From NCBI GenBank assembly GCA_015680685.1, contig MNCI01035176.1, positions 315,849-379,848 of the forward strand: a stretch of DNA of 64,000 nt, written 5' to 3'. Below the pieces are notes generated by a model that searched no databases, was not told the origin of the DNA, and saw only the letters and a program-made list of their open reading frames with translations. Source of the stretch: Gnetum montanum. Taxonomy: Eukaryota > Streptophyta > Gnetopsida > Gnetales > Gnetaceae. Positions 22,180 through 33,846 of this stretch are shown in pieces. Each line of letters starts with the position of its first letter. Position 1 is the stretch's first letter. The position numbers and the translations under genes are program-made.

Positions 22180-25027
22180 ATGGGATGAATTCTTATACTA
22201 TTCTTAAAGGTGGAGGCTCTTGTGGTTTAGATGGTCCTTTATCTTGTTCCAGTATTGTTGTTGGCTCAAGCTATTCTGCTACTATTACTACTACTATCAA
22301 AAGTTTGAAAGCATTTAAAAGTATTTTCATTTTTTCCTCCTTGCTCTCTAGATCATACATAGTCTAGGTTGCTTCATCATTATGGGCTAATGTAGGAATG
22401 TCCCATAGGAATCACATCAAAGGAAAAATTTTCTTTGTGTTAACGAACCAAGCTATGAATGTTTTATATTCAATATTGAACATCTTCACAAGATTCTACA
22501 ATTCCTAGTAGTCATTCATCCTTCTTACCAAGTTTTGAGTAACAGATCATTGATTAGTGAACCTATTTTTGAGAACTTCAAGCTCCACATTAGCTATCTC
22601 CAACTTGTATTTTGTCTCTTTGTAGAGCTTAAATTCTACCTCATAGATAAGATAGGAACTAGTCTAATCTTAGCCTCCCTATTGTTAGTGTTACTCAATT
22701 TGCATAACGAGGGTTGACAAGCTTCATATATTCCATCATCTTCTTAATTTGCAAGTCCTTTAGAAAAATTTCTACTTTTTTTATATGCATTTAGTCAATC
22801 AAATATGGATTGCCATCCATTACCTCTCTATTGAAGTTGCTAGAGGATCTCATTCATCTTCATCTTTGCCAATTTTATCTCATTTTCATTAACCTCCTTG
22901 AGTATCCCAACCTAGTCCCTATAGGGATTCTTCACTCATTTAAACTTCAAGGCCTCATTCTAACTGGCTACCTCAATTACAATCTTTTAGAAAGAGCACA
23001 GACTTCCTCCATCCAGATATTATGATTTTCTACTACCAACCTCCTCAAATCCAAGTTAACCTTAGCAAGCTACTCATGCTACTAGCATATAAAATTGACA
23101 AATTAGTTCTTTTTCTACTCAGCATTTCATAGGTAGTGATTGTTCTTGGTGAGGACCAAGTTCTCCTTGCAAATCTATGATAGATCCTTATCAATGTTAG
23201 TGGTCATTTCCTTTAACATAGAAACATCAAAGATTGTCATCTCCTTCACATCCTAGGCCACTTGAAGCTTTTGTTAAAGATGTTGGAAAGCTTCATCTCA
23301 TGTAAGCTCTAGCCTAAGAATGGTGGGGTCGGATAAACAAGCTCTCAACTCAACAACTTCAGTGGCCAACCATTGAATGGTTGTAGTGCCCTCCTCATGT
23401 TACGTGTTGGAAATCAATAGTTTTTTCCTTGTCTTAATCAAATATTATCATTTTGTGATGATTTCATCTGAAAGATCAAGGAACTTTAGAAGCAGTTGTT
23501 TGGTTCCAACTAATCTTTTCAACACCTCTTTATATTGGGCAATGCTCATCTAATTACTTCCTACATCTATAGACATATGGATGTCTACCATGGCAACGAT
23601 GTCTAGTACAGATGTTATAGGAGTATTTAGGACCTCTACTACCCTATCATCTACAAACTTCATTGCTATCTCCTGGTCCATATGTTGTATTATCTGGGCC
23701 ATCACCACCTCACCTTCCTCCAACATGATAGAGAATGCCATAGCATTTCCTAAAATCTCAAGGAATATTTGTTTTGGAATGAACACTATGACCTCCCTGA
23801 TACTTGGATTGGGCATGGTGGATGTCTAGTTTCTTTTTGTGGAGTATAGCATGATCACTTCACTATCCAGCCAACTAATGGTCCTTGCAACCTTATCAAG
23901 ATGACTCATGGATGGACAATACATGGATTTCTTCCCACCACCTACAGAACCTTATTGTTATTGTAGATGCTACTCTTGAAGTTTCCTACATCATTTGACA
24001 ACTGCAAGCATATCTAGTATAGTCTCTAGGGCTACAGGTGGTGGTGATGGCTACTTCTCTTCTTACAGCTTTACCACTACCTTATTCTTCATCATCTCCT
24101 CTTAGGATTCAGTAGGAGCGTGGTAGACTACATTTTTAGAATAGTGAGCTATCCCTCTCCTTTTACATAATTTGCAAATGAGACATGGAAATGGAAGTGT
24201 CTTCCTACCCTTCTTATTTTCCCTATAAAGTATTTTTCAATCTCTAGGAAAATGAGTTAAGGTAGGTTGACTGGGAATTTCTAACTTAGAGAAGTACACT
24301 CCTAGGCAAAGAAAGTTGTCACCTTACTAGACTTCACTATTGGGTTTAGGTAGTAAGCTACAATATTGAAGTATTCTCTCTCCATTATTGTGAGTGCACC
24401 ATAATCCTTACAATCCACCCCATAGCATCACTATATCCACTCCTTCTTAGCTTCTAGGTCCACCTATGTTGATTTCTTGAGCAACTTTGTCCCTATTTGA
24501 GACAAACCAAGGACCTTCGCTATGACCTAAACCAAGTAGGAGATAGTTATATCCTTGATCTTTACTGATGCATCTTCTTATCAGTTGTTCTAGAATAAAT
24601 AAATCTCCCCCATGTACCATTCATTGCTATTGGAAAGAACAAACCACAAGGAAGACCCCTACAATTCTATATGAACCTCTTTCAATGCTAGCTCCAAGAA
24701 GGATCCAAAGTTCAACTCTTGAAGGATAGAACTTTAGACCTCCTTGGTCCTAATGTGCTCCAAACAAGCCTCTATGAGGATGATTTTTAGGTTAGGCCTT
24801 GGCTAAGAAGCCTTGTCTTACCTGGATTGGCTTGTCTCTATAGTGGAAATCTCTCAAAAAAATTCCACTTTAGGCTTCTCTCAAAGAGATCCTATGGCAT
24901 GAGTGGCCTCAGCTACTTACTCTTGGGACTACTGCAGTTGTTTTTGCTATTATCCCCTTCCTCCTCCAAGTTGTTTTTCCTTGGATTTCAAGGGCCCTCT
25001 CACTTATGGTCCTCATTGTGATGCCAT
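22180..25027 (-). pseudogene. Element B ORF3: second copy of the coiled-coil protein
   Basis: The start codon complement at 25025-25027 gives MASQ then stop, equivalent to MAPKG of A. The reading frame resembles A ORF3 along its length, for example WCYGVDCKDYGALTIMERE against FYRVDCKDFGALTIVEHA and ATHAIGSL near the start. It ends near 22180, opposite the A end. It has many stops. The match of two independently decayed copies shows that ORF3 was a real family gene. No domain recognised. Confidence 0.7.
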
Positions 25028-26870
25028 CTATGATCACAAACATAATCCATAATTAGCTTTTTAGTTCCTAACCTAGAGTTATTTAGATACCTTTCTTATT
25101 CAATCAGGTTATGTTTAGTTATCAAGTTTTAAGAGTTGATGATTTAAGTGCTTGTTTATAATCTTGTTTAGGTGTATTATTTGAATATTATTTTATTCTT
25201 CAACTATTAGAGTTTTTTTGTTAGTATTAACCCTTTATGGTGATTAATTTAATATAATTTCTATGGATTGGCCACAAGAAGTTATACAAATTTCAAACAA
25301 AAATTTCTAAGAAAACCAAAGGTTTCTATTCCAATGATGTAAAGCTTACCTCTCATAGTACGAGGGTCAAAAATTGTATAAGAATGGATTATTGGTTTAT
25401 GAGTTTCGGAAGATTCTTGGGCTCTAAAACTACAAAAAATCCTCTGTCTCTATGAGAAAATGATGAAAATTGAGCTAAGTTCTATGCATATATATATATT
25501 ATACTTCATCGATGGGGCTATGTCAATGCAACTATTCTTAGCTATTTTTTACATTAAGAAATGGATGAATTTTTGATGAGTGAAAGATGGGGAATAATCA
25601 CAAGAACATAGAAGAGGGTAAGCCTAGCTTAGGAGAAGTAGTTTGAGCAAAGTTGGATGAAGTTATGATGCCAAATAAAGCAAAAATGGATGATGGAATG
25701 CCATCAGGATGATTGATTAGGCAAGTGACCTTTGGTAGGAAATTTAACTTTAAGTAAGACTAAAGGGATGCAAGTGGGTCCTTCCCAAAGTAGGCAAATG
25801 CCTCTTTTGCCTTTGCATACCTTCATTACAACGAGTTCATGGGCCCCAAGGATGATGAATGATCAAATTAAGTTAAATTCCATACCTATAAATAATTGTT
25901 TGAGGGTTATATGATCTAGAAACAAAAGTGAATAATTTTGTATGGTTTGAGGCACTAAGGTAGTAAAGCATGAGCTGAATAAATTGTAGAGAAAGAGGAT
26001 TTGGAAGAGATCATTAGCATTCTAGTCACACAAAATTCTTAGTAAAATTTTTGATTAAGATGATCCGATACTAATTCACTCCAAGTCAAGACCAAGTGCA
26101 TACTTCCAATAACCTTGCATTGACATATGTTTTTTTTTTTTCCATCAATCAAAAACTAGGACAACGAAAGGACAATCATCACTCTAAGAGAAAAAGGAAT
26201 TAGAGAGGGCCTTAGTTAGAGTGGTGCCTTCAAGCATGGGTAACATGTCTTTCCAGATCCATAACGAGTGCTTGTAGCCCATTATTTAGTCTAAGGGTGT
26301 GCTTTGAATTCTTGTGTTTTTTTTTTCACAAGAACCACACCCTTAAGAATGATGTTAAAGGAAACTATATCAAATCTCCTTGAGGTCACACCCTATTCCA
26401 TTCCCACTTGATCCTTTCCCAATTTTTTGGGTATCAACATCATTAATTACTTTGTTATGTTCTAATGTGAATGAACCTTATGCTTCTAGGATACAAATTT
26501 CTTATGGAATAGATGAAATGGATGGATTTCATAAACTCACTACCTAATACCATCAAAAAATTGACAAAGTTTTAGTAGATAACATAATCCAAGGGCAAAA
26601 ATTGGTCCTTTTGTTAACCATTCATAATAATAATAGCTTCTATTAATATTTGCCAAAATTGTCATAGCAAAAATAAAATCCAAGATTTATAATCAAATTA
26701 AATGAAATTAATAAGAACAAAAAGAAAATTATATATATATAATAAACAAAAAATACGTAAGAAAAATAAAAAATACAAAGAATGATGCAAAACAAAAAAA
26801 GAAAAAAATTAGTTATCCTCATTAAGGTGTTAGTATGGATGGTCATCTCCCCCACAACTATGTTGAGAGT
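25028..26870 (-). other. Element B spacer between integrase and ORF3
   Basis: It matches the A spacer in reverse: 26200-26310 with 14600-14720, and 26840-26860 with 13940-13965. 26640-26850 is very AT-rich. No gene seen. Confidence 0.7.
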
Positions 26871-27216
26871 AGAAGATCCAAAAAATAAAGTGAGCCTATT
26901 CTAAAGTAGAGGTGTTAGTGTTGTTGGTTACTTTGAATTCCAAGAATAACTTAACTTACTATATGTTGATCAATAGACATTTGTGTGGGCTTGATGGGTG
27001 GTAGAGGGTTATGGCTCCAAAATAAAAAGTTACATGTATGATATAAGATCATGTTCATAATGTTTGGAATTTAGTGCATTGTGGCATATGCATGGGATTC
27101 CAAAAAAAAACCTTATCACTAGGTTGAAATTTAACTCTTCTTATCCATGCATCATGGCATTGTTTAAAATGTGCCTTGTGCACTTCATTCATCATTAAGA
27201 CTACTTGTTGATTTTC
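26870..27216 (-). pseudogene. Element B integrase, C-terminal part
   Basis: Matches A 13560-13970 in reverse, including the segment after ATTTTCAACC (A 13670). It is cut at 27217-27221 by N1, and the frame resumes at 30966. Stops and frameshifts throughout. Confidence 0.7.
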
Positions 27217-27221
27217 ATCTA

Positions 27222-28167
27222 TGGTGGAGGAAAACCTCTTTTGATCTCCTTGTTACACCCTACATGCTATGTATCTTCTTATGTTGATTTTGTTAAGATT
27301 GATTCTTAGATGATTTAGAGGGTTCCAAGGTCTATGAGGACCTATTTGGAGGCATTTGAAGGTTCGATGCATCAAAATGAGCATTTTATTTTTGGCACCT
27401 ACAAGTTAGACATCTTACCAAAAAGTTAGGCGTCTCAATTGATTCATCTTACCAAAATTTTAGACGTCTTAGGACTAGATGAGATGTCTTCCAAAAATAG
27501 TATACATCTAATTTGAAAGTTGGGTTTTCATAGTAGATATCCCAAAAAAGCCAAAGATGGCCCAAATGGATGGGGAAACTTCTAAAAATGCACATTCTAA
27601 TTCAAGAAATAGCAAAAGCAAGATGGAGACAACTAAGGAGAAGGTGAGAAGACTCAGAAAAAATCTAAATAATCTCAAGTTAATTTGAGCAAAGGTTTCT
27701 AGAATTTTTGCCTTATGTTTGGTTATAAATATTAATGTAATTCACCATTATTAATGCCAAAGTGCCAAAGTGCTGAAGTGCCAAAGGCCAAACCCAAGTC
27801 AAGAGTAAGAGAGAGCTCTTGAGGAAGGAGAGCTTGTTCAAGAAAAGAGCTTATGCAAGGAAGTTGGGAGAGTACTTGAGAGAGGTTACGAGAATCTCTT
27901 ATAAGTGTCTTATCTTGAGCTTAGGCTCCATTGTGAGCACTTGAGGACAGAGAGGAGATAATTATGGCCTCTAAGATCCTTGGAAAAGTTGTGAGTTGAG
28001 CTTGGCTCCTGATTTTTTATGTATTTTCTATGTATTTTAAGAATTTTATTAATATAAGGATATTTTTCTCTATTTTGATTATGTTGTTCTTATTTTCTAA
28101 GCTAGATTTGCTTGGAACTTATTGATTAGGTCCTATTGGGATCTATTGAGATGCAACCCCTACACCA
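27222..28167 (+). repeat. N1 5' LTR
   Basis: 946 bp, TGGTGGAGGA to CCCCTACACCA. TATA box GGTTATAAATATT at about 27720-27733. A short run of GCCAAAGT words lies at 27752-27790. Homologous to 29963-30960 over its whole length, differing at roughly 10-15% of sites plus small indels. Confidence 0.9.
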
Positions 28168-28170
28168 AGT

Positions 28171-28189
28171 TGGCATCAAGGCAAAGGTT
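28171..28189 (+). other. N1 primer-binding site, initiator tRNA-Met type
   Basis: TGGCATCAAGGCAAAGGTT, three bases after the LTR, matches TGGTATCAGAGCCAGGTT-type sites complementary to the 3' end of tRNA-iMet except for a few transitions. This fixes the + orientation of N1. Confidence 0.75.
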
Positions 28190-28302
28190 TGGAGGTTTTC
28201 ACACTTCTATGTTGAAGCTTGGTGTTTTCTTTGAATGAAAGGAACATTGTTATGAATATTTGTGCATTTGCTTTTGGATATCATTCTTGTTGCTTCAACT
28301 AT

Positions 28303-29941
28303 GTCTCCAAAGAAGAAGACAAATCCAAAGCTTAGACAAGAGCTCTAAGAGTTCAAGGTCTCCTTTAAGGCTCTTTTGGCTAAGATGTAAGAAGTTCTTC
28401 CCAAAGTAAAGGTCCAAAAGCACTATGATTTTGTAGAAAATTCAAGAAGGAATATGAAGAAATTCAAGACTAACATGGAAAATATTTTAAGGAGAATCAA
28501 GAAAATATCTTCTACCCATCAAGAAGGGAAGGAAGATGAAGGATCTGGTGAAGTAGAGATTAATGAGAAAGGGAGTTTTTAGGTATCTCTTATTGAGCAA
28601 AGGAGTGTTCAATACTTAAGGGTTTCAAGGGAGGGAACCAAGAGCATCATTAAGGGGACCAAGAGATCTTCAAAGTCCAAGATGGTGTATGCTATTGATC
28701 AAAGAGAGTTCCTACCTCATAAGCCATGGGAGGTGAATAATCAAAGCCAAAAGAGTGACAAGGATTAAGGAACTTCTTCAAGAAGGATCAAGAGTAGCAC
28801 TACAAGGTATGATACTTATTCTTTTTACAATTGTTCTTTACTATGTGGAAAGGGAAAGGAGATTTTAAGCCAAGTTGAGGCTATCCCATGGGAGAGAGGT
28901 AGTCTTCTAGCTAAGGTATGTGGAACAATGATTGCTTTGATGATGTTTTTGATGCATCTAATATTAAAACCATGGTAAAGAATTTATCTTTTGAGTTGGT
29001 GCCTCCAAAGCAGGATGAAGAGTTTGTTGATGATTCCTTTGAAGAGGAGAAGCCATTGGAATTAGGAACTCCTATTTAGGATCTTGAACCTTCAAGCTTT
29101 GATGAGATTGTACAACCCCCTATTGAAGATTAAGTTGAACCAAATATGGATGGGAGAAGCTGTGAAAATGTAAGTAATAGTGAGCTTGATCTTGTTAATG
29201 GTAGTAATGTCTCTCTTGTTGAAGCTAGTTTGATGGATGCTAGTTTTTTATTTCAACTTGGTAGTGGTTTGTTTAATGGTAATTATGAGCATCATGGTCA
29301 CTGTAGTGATTATGATCTGATTAAAAGTCATGTTTGACTTTTGATGCCATTATTAGTGAGAGGAAGACTAATAATGGTAACTTTTTTGATGATGATGGCT
29401 ATTGGAATAATCATTGTGAGAAGGTCATTATTGATGAGAGTGAAGACATTGATAACAATATGATTTTGCAAATTTTGAACATGCTTGCTATTGATTATAG
29501 TAATGATAAATTTGTGAAGTATGTTGATGGAGTTAGTTGTCTTGGCTATAAAATGGATGAGTAGCATGAAGCCAATCTACATGGTGGTGCTAATGATGAA
29601 AGGAAGCTAAGTGTTAGTCTTCCAAGAAGAAGAAGGTGAAGAAGAGAAATAAGAAGAAAATAAGGGATGTTGGATTAAGAAAGCCTAATCCTTTTTCTTT
29701 TCCTCATTCTTTATTTGTTGTAGGTGTGAGTCATCATGAAGATGCAAGGGAAGCATTCGAAGAAGATGATCAAATGAAGGAAGCATGGTGGGGCATGAAA
29801 ACAAGCCTCCATGAACAAAGGAAGTTCAAAATCAATGATACTCATTTTCATGTTTATAATGCATTGAGTCATGATTATTATGATGGCCTTGAGTCATGGG
29901 GGCATTGTGCCTTCTATCTTGTGAAAGGTCATGAAGCATGA
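28303..29941 (+). pseudogene. N1 internal ORF, unidentified acidic/basic protein
   Basis: Starts MSPKKKTNPKLRQEL (28303), then stops interrupt. The first 500 bases encode a basic, Lys-rich region (NMKKFKTNMENILRRIKKIS). An acidic region follows (28920-29560) in shifted frames, with PPKQDEEFVDDSFEEEKPLE and DESEDIDNNMILQILNMLAI. The last part (29636-29941) gives MKKRNKKKIRDVGLRKPNPF and WWGMKTSLHEQRKFKINDTH. No zinc knuckle, capsid signature or catalytic motif was found, so calling it gag would be a guess. At least two frameshifts. Confidence 0.5.
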
Positions 29942-29948
29942 CATTTTT

Positions 29949-29962
29949 AAGGGTGGCAGAGT
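29949..29962 (+). other. N1 polypurine tract
   Basis: AAGGGTGGCAGAGT directly before the 3' LTR start TGATGTAGGG. Confidence 0.65.
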
Positions 29963-30960
29963 TGATGTAGGGACACCTCTTTTGATTCCCTTGTTACATC
30001 CTACATGTTATGTGTCTTCTTGTGTTGATTTTATTGAGGATAATTCTTAAATGTTTTTGCATGTTTTAGGGTGTTTTGGGATCATTTTGATAAGTTTAGG
30101 AGGTTCCAGGATCTATGGGGACTTGTTTGGAGGCACCTGGAGGTTCCAAGCATCAAAAGGAGCATTTTTATTTTTAGCACCTATAGATTAGACCTCTCAC
30201 TAGAAAGTTAGATATCTTAGCTGAGACATCTCACTAAAAGCATAAATGTCTTAGGACTAGATGAGATGTATCCCAAAAACAATAGATATCTCATCTCAGA
30301 GCTGGGTTTTCATAGTAGACATTCCAAAAAAGCCAGAGAGGACCCAAATGGATAGGAAAACTTCTAAAAACACTCATTTCAATTTGAGAAATAGCCAAAG
30401 AAAGATGGAAATATCAAAAGTAAAATGAAAACAGCCAGGGAGAAGGTGAGAAGACTTGGGAAAAATCTAAAGAACCTCAAGTTGAGTTGAGGAAAGGTTT
30501 CTAAGATTTTTACCTTCTAGTTGCTTATAAATATTGATGTAATTCACCATTGTTACTATTGAAGTGCCAAATGCCAAAGGCCAAAGGCCAAACCCAGGTC
30601 AAGAATAAGAGAGAGCTCTTGAAGGAGAACTTTTGCAAGGAAGTTGAGTGAGAGGCAAGGAAGAGTACTTGGGAGAGCTTAGGAGAATCTCTTATGAGTG
30701 TTTTGTCTTGAGCTTAGGCTCTATTATGAGAAATTCAGGATTGAGAGAGGACAAATGTGGCCTCTAAGATCCTTGAAAGAGTTGTGAGTTGAGCTTGGCT
30801 CCCCATATTTGATGTATTTTCTATGTATTTTAAGAATTTTCTTAATATAAGGAGATTTTTCTCTATTTTGATTCTGTTATTCTTATTTTCTAAGCTAGAT
30901 TTTCTTGGAAGTTGTGGATTGGATTCTATTAGGGTCTATTGAGGTGCAACCCCTGCACCA
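29963..30960 (+). repeat. N1 3' LTR
   Basis: 998 bp, TGATGTAGGG to CCCCTGCACCA. It has a TATA box CTTATAAATATTG at about 30522-30534 and is followed directly by ATCTA. Confidence 0.9.
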
Positions 30961-30965
30961 ATCTA

Positions 30966-31800
30966 GCACATTAAGTGTTATTAGTCATTCTTTCTATGCT
31001 AGATCATTGTTGAGGTCAAGCTCATAGGCTATTGTGAGTATATGGAGTTTAGCTTGGATTGGAAGTTTTGATAACTTTCCATACACTAACTCATAGGGAG
31101 AGAAGCCTATAGGAAGTTTGCAAGTTGAATGATATATTCAAAGAGCATCATTAAGTTTGGTACTCTAGTCCTTCCTATACCTATTCATTGTTGGTGTTAG
31201 TATCCTAGTAATCTTCCTATTGATAACTTCAACTTAACCACTAGCTTGGCGGTAATAGGGAGTTATAAGTTTATGTTACACCCCCAAGCATTGCATTAGT
31301 TTCCAAAAAGTAGATCCTATGAAATGGGTCCCATTGTCAGAAATGAGTGCTCTTGGCATACCAAACTTGTTTATCAGTTTTTGTTGAAAAAATCAAGCTA
31401 CAGTGGTGGATGTACAATTTGATATTTTTGTAGCTTCTACCCACTTGGTACAGTAGTCAATCACAACAATGATGTAAGCCTTCCCATTTGACATAGGAGT
31501 GATGGATCCCATGAAGTTAATGTCCCAAAGATCAAAATGCATTAGTGGTTATATCCATTGTTGGATCCTTCCATTCATATAGTTATTCCTCCATGCCTTT
31601 AACAGTGCTTGCACAAATGGGAGAAATGATAAGCATCCCTAAAGATTATTGGCTAGAAGCATCCTGCCATAATGATCTTCATAGCCATCGTCCTTCCTAC
31701 ATAGTGGCCCTTGCAAGGATCCTTGTGAGCATCCTAGATGTGTAATTGATCCTCATCAAGTACACACCATCAAACTAAGAAATTAGCACAAATCTTATAA
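30966..31800 (-). pseudogene. Element B integrase core
   Basis: Continues the integrase after the N1 insertion. The core reads WDINFMGSITPM (first catalytic Asp now Asn, about 31495-31530), YIIVVIDYCTKWVEAT, ALISDNGTHFIG with the second Asp kept (about 31330-31365), and VEVINRKI with the Glu kept after a TAG at a Gln position. It is better preserved than in A. Confidence 0.85.
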
Positions 31801-33440
31801 AGGTTTCCTTATATCTCCATGTAATTCTTGATCTAGTGAAGAAATTGTTATTTCTTTTTATTGTCCCATTTTGTTGAAGTCTTCTATGTGAGAAGATAAG
31901 AAAGGAAATCATTGTACCAATTACTACCCCTAGGCTTTTAAACATCAATTAATTTAGAAAAGAGAATTTCATCTAAATATTGATCAAATAAGGGCTCCTC
32001 ATCCCTTTGATGTCTCATCTCAACCAAGACAAGTAATTAGTAACCACATTTTCAGTTCCCTTCTTATCCACCATGGTAAGATCGAACTCTTGCAAAATTA
32101 TTAATTACCATATGACATGATGGCTCACTGTTATCACTGTTGTCAGTGTGCACAAGGATTTGATACCTAAGCACATAGTGCTTGAATTTTAAGGCATACA
32201 CCACTACCATAAGCTCATTCTCAGTGGTGGTGTGATTTAGTTGTGCACCCACAATACTTCTACTTTCACAATGGATATAATATAAACTTTTTTGATCGTC
32301 TAATTATGTAAGCAACACACCCAAAGCATATTTTAAGGCATCCATCATTATGTGAAATGGTCTAGACCAACTTGAAGCACATAGAATGGGATTTTCTATG
32401 AGCTTTTGCTTTAATTATTAGATTTCTTATTTCCATATCTTAGTCTAGTTAAAAGATGTATTTTTCTTTGTAAGCTCCACAAGTAATTTGGGGATCTCAA
32501 TGAAGCACATGTAGTAACTAGTATGTCCAAGGAATGACCTCACATCTTTTACAGTTTGAGGCTATCTAGTAATTCTGTGGATCATCCATACTTTCTTCAA
32601 GTCCACCTCAATCCCTTTTCCTAAAATTCACTATCCCAAAACAATTCCTTCTTGGCCAATCAAGTGGATTTTCTACCAATTAAGCTATAATTTTGTCTCC
32701 ACACAACACTTTAGCACCTACTCTAGATAGTCCAAGGCTTACTTGAAGTTAGTACCATAAGTGGAGAAGTCATTCATAAAGGCTTCCACACTACTACCAA
32801 TTTTCTGTTGAAGAATGCTGAGTACCAACCATTGGAAAGTTGCAAGGGCATTCTATAGGCCAAATGTCTTCTTATATGCAAAATTTCCCTTAGAAATTAT
32901 AAATGTTATCTTGACTTGATCTTCTAATGCTATCTAGAATTCATTATAACCACTATAACCATCTAGAAAACTATAGTAATTATGCCTAACAATTATATCC
33001 AACACCTGGTCCACAAATGACAATGAGAAATGATCCTTAAATATTACCATATTCAATAGTCTAAAGTCTATACAAACTCTTCATTTTTCTCCTTTCTTTG
33101 ACACAATGATGAGTGGGCTCACCCACTCACTATCAACTACAAGATAGATGAATCTTGTCTTAAGAAGTTATTCAATTTTCTCCTTAACAATTTTCTTAAG
33201 TTTTGGATTTAATCTCCTCTATGATTGCCTCCTTGGCTTGATGGAGGGATTTGTATAGATTTGATGCTAGCGTATCCTTGAATCTATCCCTGTTAGCTCA
33301 TGATATAACTAAGTAAAGGTTGTTGGTCATTTATTTACTACTTTCAGCAGCTTCTGCTTTTGGCCTTGGGCAAGATTGGCATTGATTATTACTAGCTTTT
33401 CATTATTAAAAAAAAGCATATTTTAATGTTTCCAATAAAG
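31800..33440 (-). pseudogene. Element B RNase H and reverse transcriptase
   Basis: RNase H is readable at 32064-32252 as GAQLNHTTTENELMVVVYAL and KHYVLRYQILVHTDNS; TEN-EL replaces TEKEL, with the Glu kept. The RT lies above. Its active site, complement of about 32760-32785, reads FMNDFSTYG, so the first Asp is Asn. The DDFSVYG-like context again marks the Athila clade. Stops and frameshifts elsewhere. Confidence 0.8.
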
Positions 33441-33846
33441 CCTTAAGTTCAAGGGGCTCTTGCCTAAAATCATCTGGGATTTCCAACTCCCCCTAATTCA
33501 TCTCTTCATTTTTATGGAAGAGTTGGTGTTGGATGTACTTCATTCCATCAAAGTTATATATGTAGGTGTTTGTGAGGAGCTCCACTAGCTCCATGCACAT
33601 TAGATTCAAAACAATTCTCTAGTATTAGCCACTAGGTACCCTCTTGTTTTGTGGCTACTACATACAAGTACCTTTCAACACTTGATGTTTCAGCACACTG
33701 ATTGCATGTTTGGATAGATGTACTTTTCATGGCTCATATTCTCTTCATCTAATGGCACCATGTGTTACTTTATGGGATGCATGGAATCAGCTTCTTCTCG
33801 AACCTCTCAAACTCATTTTCCTTGGAAATTTCTAAGGAAAGGTCTC
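33440..33846 (-). pseudogene. Element B protease-RT linker and protease 3' end
   Basis: Weakly readable region corresponding to A 10990-11500. It ends at GTCTC (33842-33846), where element C inserted. The other half of the protease is at 53585-54050. Confidence 0.65.

Larger units (their letters stand above)
27222..30960 (+). mobile_element. Element N1: short non-autonomous LTR retrotransposon inside element B
   Basis: 3739 bp with two direct LTRs, a primer site, a 1.8-kb internal region without pol and a polypurine tract, on the + strand. ATCTA at 27217-27221 and at 30961-30965 is a perfect 5-bp target-site duplication, and the integrase of B continues across it. LTR ends are inverted: TGRTGKAGGR at the start and CCCCTRCACCA at the end. 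It lacks protease, RT, RNase H and integrase, so it would need enzymes from another element. This is the build of LARD/TR-GAG-like elements. Confidence 0.92.

Noticed and set aside
23550-23829. Overlapping 82- and 88-codon frames on both strands
   Set aside because: The + strand frame is a shadow; the minus-strand sequence is part of ORF3 of element B.
26643-26855. Hydrophobic 70-codon minus-strand frame
   Set aside because: Very AT-rich sequence in the B spacer; Phe, Ile and Tyr codons follow from composition, and it is not conserved in A.
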